Below are positions 60,637 through 64,000 of a stretch of 64,000 nt of DNA, one piece after another. Where the stretch lies: NCBI RefSeq assembly GCF_000186865.1, contig NW_008705571.1:956530-1020529 (forward strand), written 5' to 3'. Source of the DNA: Aureococcus anophagefferens (taxonomy: Eukaryota; Sar; Pelagophyceae; Pelagomonadales; Pelagomonadaceae). The position numbers were made by a program, and so were the translations under genes. Every line of letters begins with the position of its first letter. Within the stretch, counting starts at the first letter, position 1. The notes under the pieces were generated by a model. That model ran no database searches, had not been told where the DNA came from, and was given only the letters and a program-made list of their open reading frames with translations.

Positions 60637-62865
60637 ATGAGCTTCGTGGACCTCGGCGGCGATGGCGCCCACGAGGTGGAGGTGCCGCTGGAGCCCGTGC
60701 TCGACGCGACGCACTACAAGACGACGACGCTCGCCGATCTGGACGACTTCGACCCGGCGCTCCTCTTCGCGTCGCTGCCGCAGCCCTACCGGACGATCAG
60801 CAAGGTGCTCGAGGGCATCTGGGAGGAGTCCTGGGCGAAGATCGAGGAGCGGCACCCGGAGGTCGTCGTGTCCCTCGGCGGGCAGGCGCGCGCGCCGCCG
60901 CGGGACCTCGAGAATTTGGCGGTCGCGCGCGCGGTCGTCGCGCCCGGGGCGGAGACGACGTGCGTGCGCTGGCGCGGCGCCGGCGGCGACGCGGCGGTGC
61001 TCGTCGCGGGCACGGCGACGGGGAGCCTGCTGCTCTACGAGCCGACGGCGCCGCGGGAGGCCGAGGACGACGGCGGCGCGAGCGCGACGCTCGGCGTCTT
61101 CGACTCCGAGGAGGGCCTCGCGCTCTCCGTCGCGACGATGAGCGCCATCAGCGACCGCGAGCCGGAGCGGCCCTTCCGCGTCGTCGTCTCCGCCGGCGAC
61201 CCCGTGCCGCGGCCCGCCGAGGGCGACGACGGCGCCGCGGCGCCGCCGGAGCCGGAGCCGCAGGGCGGCGGCAAGGTCGCCATCGTCGAGGTCTGGCCGA
61301 GCGACGCGCCGCCGGGCCCGCGCCTGAGCCTCTTGACGACCTTCGAGACGCCGAGCCGGCCGCTCGCGCTGACGCTCGCGCGCGACGGCCGCTGGCTCGC
61401 GCTCACGCTCAGCGACGGGTCCACCGCGCTGCACCGGCTGCCGTCGATGGCCGCGATGCCCGACGGCGACGTGGACCGGAAGATGGAGCGCATCTCCGAG
61501 GAGCAGGCCGTGGAGTGGCGCGCGGAGTACGACAAGGACCTCGCGGACGTGGGGCGGCCGACCTTCGCGCTGCCCGCGCCCGAGCGGCCGACGCGCGTCG
61601 CGCGGCTCCCCGCGGATCCGGGCGCGAAGGCGCCGTCGCGGCCGGCGACGCCCGCGCCCGCCGAGGGCGACGAGTTGGACGAGGAGCCGCCCGTGGAGGT
61701 GCCGACCTTCCACTTCGTGGGCTGCTACAGCGCCGCGGAGGGCTGCGCGACGGACGCGTCCGTCGTGGAAGTCCGCGCGTCGTCGAACGTCGTCCGCAAG
61801 CACGGCCTCGGCGCGCTCCCGCCGCCGCCGGCCGAGGGCGAGGGCGCGCCGCGGCCGCCCCAGCTCGCGTCCTGGGCCCTGCCGGCGGCGGCGACGGCGT
61901 CCGCGGTCGCCGTCGACGCGCGGCGCGGCGCGGACGAGCACGCGGTGCTCGCGCTCGGCCTCGCGACGGGCGCCGTGCTGCTCTGGGACCTGCACCTCGA
62001 TTTGTGCCGCCGCGTGCTCAAGCGGCACCAGGCGCCCGTGACGTCCATCGCCGTGCACCGCCACAAGTACCTCGTCGCGGGCGCGGGCGACGGCCGGCTC
62101 CACGTCTACGACCTGGCGGTGCCCGGCGAGGCGCGCGCGGCGTCCGGGGCCTTCGTCGCGACGGAGCCGGCGCTCGTCGCCTGCCGCGCGGACCTCGCGG
62201 CGCCCGTGACCAAGGTGCTCTGCCTCGACGTCGCCGCGCTCGCCGTCGCCGCGGACGGCAAGGGGTCGCTCGCGTTGTACGACCTCGCGAACGACGGCGT
62301 GCTCGGCTGCCTGAGCCTCGGCGACGGCCAGGCGCCGCGGTCCGACGGCGACCACGCCGTGGCCGCCGGCGACGACTGCGTCGTCGCGACGTCGGCCGCC
62401 GACGGGCGGGTGCACGTCTTCGCGGCGCACCACCTCATCCTCCAGCTCTGCCCGGGCGTCAACGCGGCGGCCGGCGGCGAGAGCGACCCCCTGACGATCC
62501 TGCGCCTCTTCAGCAACCCGGACGGCGGGCCGGGCGACTTCGCCGCCGAGCCGCCGCCGAGCCCGCCGCCGGGCACGGCCAAGTCGACCGCGAAGCCCCA
62601 CGGCGCCGAGAGCCGGACGTCGCTCCAGTCCGCGGACACGCACAAGCGGTCCCACCGCGGCGGCAACGTCTTCGCCGAGCTCACGGCGACGAACGTCACG
62701 GCCCTCGACGGCGACTTCGCGCCCCAGCTTCCCGGGGGCGCCTTCATCGACACGTACGACCTCCTCCAAGACGCTGTCGCAGACAGCGTGAATGGGCGCG
62801 CGGCGCGCGAGTCCACGCTCGCGTCCATCCTCAAGTCCATGCAGAAGGCCGGCGGGAGCTCCTAA
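60637..62865 (+). CDS. WDR93-like WD-repeat protein (putative ciliary)
   Basis: A 742-residue protein. The N-terminal block (FASLPQPYRTISKVLEGIW, then W-A-K-I-E-E-R) matches the L-P-Q-P-[FY]-R-x-I-x-K motif that opens WDR93/CFAP297, a component of motile cilia. WD40-like beta-propeller repeats follow (TTCVRWRGAGGDAAVLVAG, AVLALGLATGAVLLWDLHLD, HQAPVTSIAVHRHKYLVAGA, VVATSAADGRVHVFAA), interrupted by acidic/Pro-rich inserts. The end is helical. The WDR93 assignment rests on motif and length and is moderate. If right, it implies flagellar machinery. The gene is divergent from the hydrolase gene. Confidence 0.6.
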   Translation: MSFVDLGGDGAHEVEVPLEPVLDATHYKTTTLADLDDFDPALLFASLPQPYRTISKVLEGIWEESWAKIEERHPEVVVSLGGQARAPPRDLENLAVARAVVAPGAETTCVRWRGAGGDAAVLVAGTATGSLLLYEPTAPREAEDDGGASATLGVFDSEEGLALSVATMSAISDREPERPFRVVVSAGDPVPRPAEGDDGAAAPPEPEPQGGGKVAIVEVWPSDAPPGPRLSLLTTFETPSRPLALTLARDGRWLALTLSDGSTALHRLPSMAAMPDGDVDRKMERISEEQAVEWRAEYDKDLADVGRPTFALPAPERPTRVARLPADPGAKAPSRPATPAPAEGDELDEEPPVEVPTFHFVGCYSAAEGCATDASVVEVRASSNVVRKHGLGALPPPPAEGEGAPRPPQLASWALPAAATASAVAVDARRGADEHAVLALGLATGAVLLWDLHLDLCRRVLKRHQAPVTSIAVHRHKYLVAGAGDGRLHVYDLAVPGEARAASGAFVATEPALVACRADLAAPVTKVLCLDVAALAVAADGKGSLALYDLANDGVLGCLSLGDGQAPRSDGDHAVAAGDDCVVATSAADGRVHVFAAHHLILQLCPGVNAAAGGESDPLTILRLFSNPDGGPGDFAAEPPPSPPPGTAKSTAKPHGAESRTSLQSADTHKRSHRGGNVFAELTATNVTALDGDFAPQLPGGAFIDTYDLLQDAVADSVNGRAARESTLASILKSMQKAGGSS

Positions 62866-62961
62866 GATTGCAAGACTAAGAAGCACCCCCGCCCGACATC
62901 GAACGCCTCTCCTTCAAGGACCTGTTGTTGAACAATCATCCAAAACTCGTCGTTATCGGGC

Positions 62962-64000
62962 ATGGCTGCCACCGCGCCACCGGGCGCGCTAACCGCAAAG
63001 GCTGTTCTATACAACGGAGTGTGGCGAAGCCCTGTCGGACCCAAACCGAGACCGCTGTGGGTGCTGCGCGAGCACGATGGCGCCGAGGAGTGCTTCAAGG
63101 TGATGTGGTCGGACCGGAGCCACATGATGGTCGACGAGGACGAGGTCAAGGACTGCGACCTGGTCGCTCGCGCCGCCGCTGCGCAGGACGTGGACGACGT
63201 CGACGGCCCGCAAAATTTGGAGCCTCTGAATCAGGGTCTGCGTCTCCTCGAGCACGCGTCCGCGCGCGTCGTCAAAGTGAAGGAGGAACGCGACGACGAG
63301 CGCGAAGAAAAGGAGGACGCCCAGGAGCTCACGGGGCACCTTGTGGTGTCAGAAAACGCTAAGATGTCCGAGATCGATGCGCTCAAAAAAGAAGTCGCAC
63401 AGAAGGCCCGCAGGATCGCCGAGCTAGAGGCGACGTCGAAAGAGAAGGATCTTCGAATCGTCGAGCTCGAGAAGTCCAATCGAAAGAAGGACCAAGAAAT
63501 CGCGTCGCTTTCGAGCGCGACGAGCAAGGGCTCGACGGCGGCGAACGAGCCGCGCTCCTCCAAGGTGAAGACCAAGGCGCCGGTGAAGACGAAGACGGTC
63601 GCCAAGGCCACGGCACCGGCAAAGACGAAGACGACGGGCAAGGCCGCGGAGACGAAGAAGTCGGCCAAGGGCTCGAAGAAGGAGAGTCCGAGCGGCATTC
63701 CCAAGCGGAGACCCAAGTCGAAGGCACAGCAGAAGACGGACGTCAAGGACTGTCCGTTTTCAGAGTTGCGCTGGAACGGAGAAAAATTCGACGGTGAACC
63801 GGAATGCAACCAGGTCCACGAAATCAGGAATTGGAAAAAGGCTTGGTCTACCCTACGTCCGCCATCCCGGGACGGGTGGCAGAATTATGGGAATGGGAAT
63901 GGGAAGTTATACATCACGAGTCCAGAATTCATGGTGAAACGTGGTTTCAGGGCAGACGAATGGTTCGACGAGTCGGGCGACGAGGATGAAAAAGATGCAA
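62962..64000 (+). CDS. Coiled-coil, Lys-rich protein, 3' partial
   Basis: Open from 62962 to the window end (346 residues so far, no stop). The N-terminal 70 residues look folded (LYNGVWRSPVGPKPRPLWVL, ECFKVMWSDRSHMMVDEDEV). A coiled coil follows (about 115-180), then a Lys/Thr/Ala-rich basic segment (KTKAPVKTKTVAKATAPAK), then an aromatic-rich end (SELRWNGEKFDGEP, SPEFMVKRGFRADEWFDE). Function unknown. Base composition is clearly less GC-rich than in most of the window, which could reflect a multi-copy or recently moved gene. The start is the first ATG of the open stretch, 96 bases after the WDR93-like gene. Confidence 0.6.
   Translation, partial: MAATAPPGALTAKAVLYNGVWRSPVGPKPRPLWVLREHDGAEECFKVMWSDRSHMMVDEDEVKDCDLVARAAAAQDVDDVDGPQNLEPLNQGLRLLEHASARVVKVKEERDDEREEKEDAQELTGHLVVSENAKMSEIDALKKEVAQKARRIAELEATSKEKDLRIVELEKSNRKKDQEIASLSSATSKGSTAANEPRSSKVKTKAPVKTKTVAKATAPAKTKTTGKAAETKKSAKGSKKESPSGIPKRRPKSKAQQKTDVKDCPFSELRWNGEKFDGEPECNQVHEIRNWKKAWSTLRPPSRDGWQNYGNGNGKLYITSPEFMVKRGFRADEWFDESGDEDEKDA

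Noticed and set aside
1..64000. CRISPR arrays, insertion sequences, phage or plasmid modules, tRNA genes
   Set aside because: No spaced repeat array, transposase, integrase, terminal inverted repeats or cloverleaf was recognised. Repeats present are tandem and short.

Overview
This window looks like a piece of the nuclear genome of a compact, very GC-rich unicellular alga, most likely a stramenopile of the pelagophyte type (Aureococcus-like). That assignment is inference. It rests on very high GC, almost no spacer DNA, mostly intronless genes with a few 43-126 bp introns, plastid presequences made of a signal peptide with an A-S-A or G-A-F type cleavage region, and family content such as MYND/RING/Sel1 proteins, short ankyrin proteins, gametolysin-like peptidases, GH16 glucanase and plastid DXR. 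No bacterial operon, phage module, CRISPR array or tRNA gene was seen. One 50-base run of N (48158-48207) interrupts a gene, so this is a draft assembly.

Layout. 1-13.6 kb: LRR protein, small basic protein, armadillo protein, COG0523 metal GTPase, duplicated Tudor-like protein, coiled-coil protein, plastid-type amino-acid permease, COPI-associated/EF-hand membrane protein, plastid-type membrane protein ending in a metal-binding HMA domain, LMBR1-PH-PH protein, ankyrin-like protein. 13.6-25.5 kb: secreted Cys-rich protein, plastid beta-repeat protein, PP2C phosphatase, acidic nuclear-type protein, WD40 protein, long coiled coil, SMYD-type SET methyltransferase (two exons), ALG8, type II membrane glycoprotein. 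25.5-39 kb: frameshifted LRR gene, ankyrin protein, DXR, a lone 5S rRNA gene, multipass membrane protein, U-box E3, GH16 glucanase with docking motifs, JmjC oxygenase, F-box-like coiled coil. 39-51.4 kb: gametolysin-type surface metalloprotease with an alternative last exon, a 56-residue membrane microprotein 5 bases upstream of it, a degenerate hydrolase, a nuclear-type protein, a homologue of the 5-hydroxymethyl-uracil DNA kinase/DNA glycosylase superfamily, a SANT/GON4L-like protein, and a surface protein with calcium-binding GGxGxD repeats. 51.5-64 kb: IQ/membrane protein, two MYND-RING-Sel1 paralogues, secreted esterase, WDR93-like WD protein, and a partial coiled-coil protein running off the end.

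Genes alternate strand almost one by one, so most promoters must lie in shared 80-230 bp head-to-head gaps and most 3' ends face each other across 2-150 bp. At four tail-to-tail junctions (near 1.7, 8.9, 39.0 and 57.8 kb) a short tandem duplication spans a stop codon, and a fifth duplicates a start codon (60.5 kb). Together these suggest a recurring process that remodels gene ends. The genes do not form a single pathway. Recurring themes are plastid metabolism (DXR, permease, HMA protein, beta-repeat protein), the secretory and cell-surface system (ALG8, peptidase, RTX-like protein, esterase, Cys-rich protein), ubiquitin/chromatin-type regulators, and possible flagellar components (WDR93-like protein, RIIa-like docking motifs).
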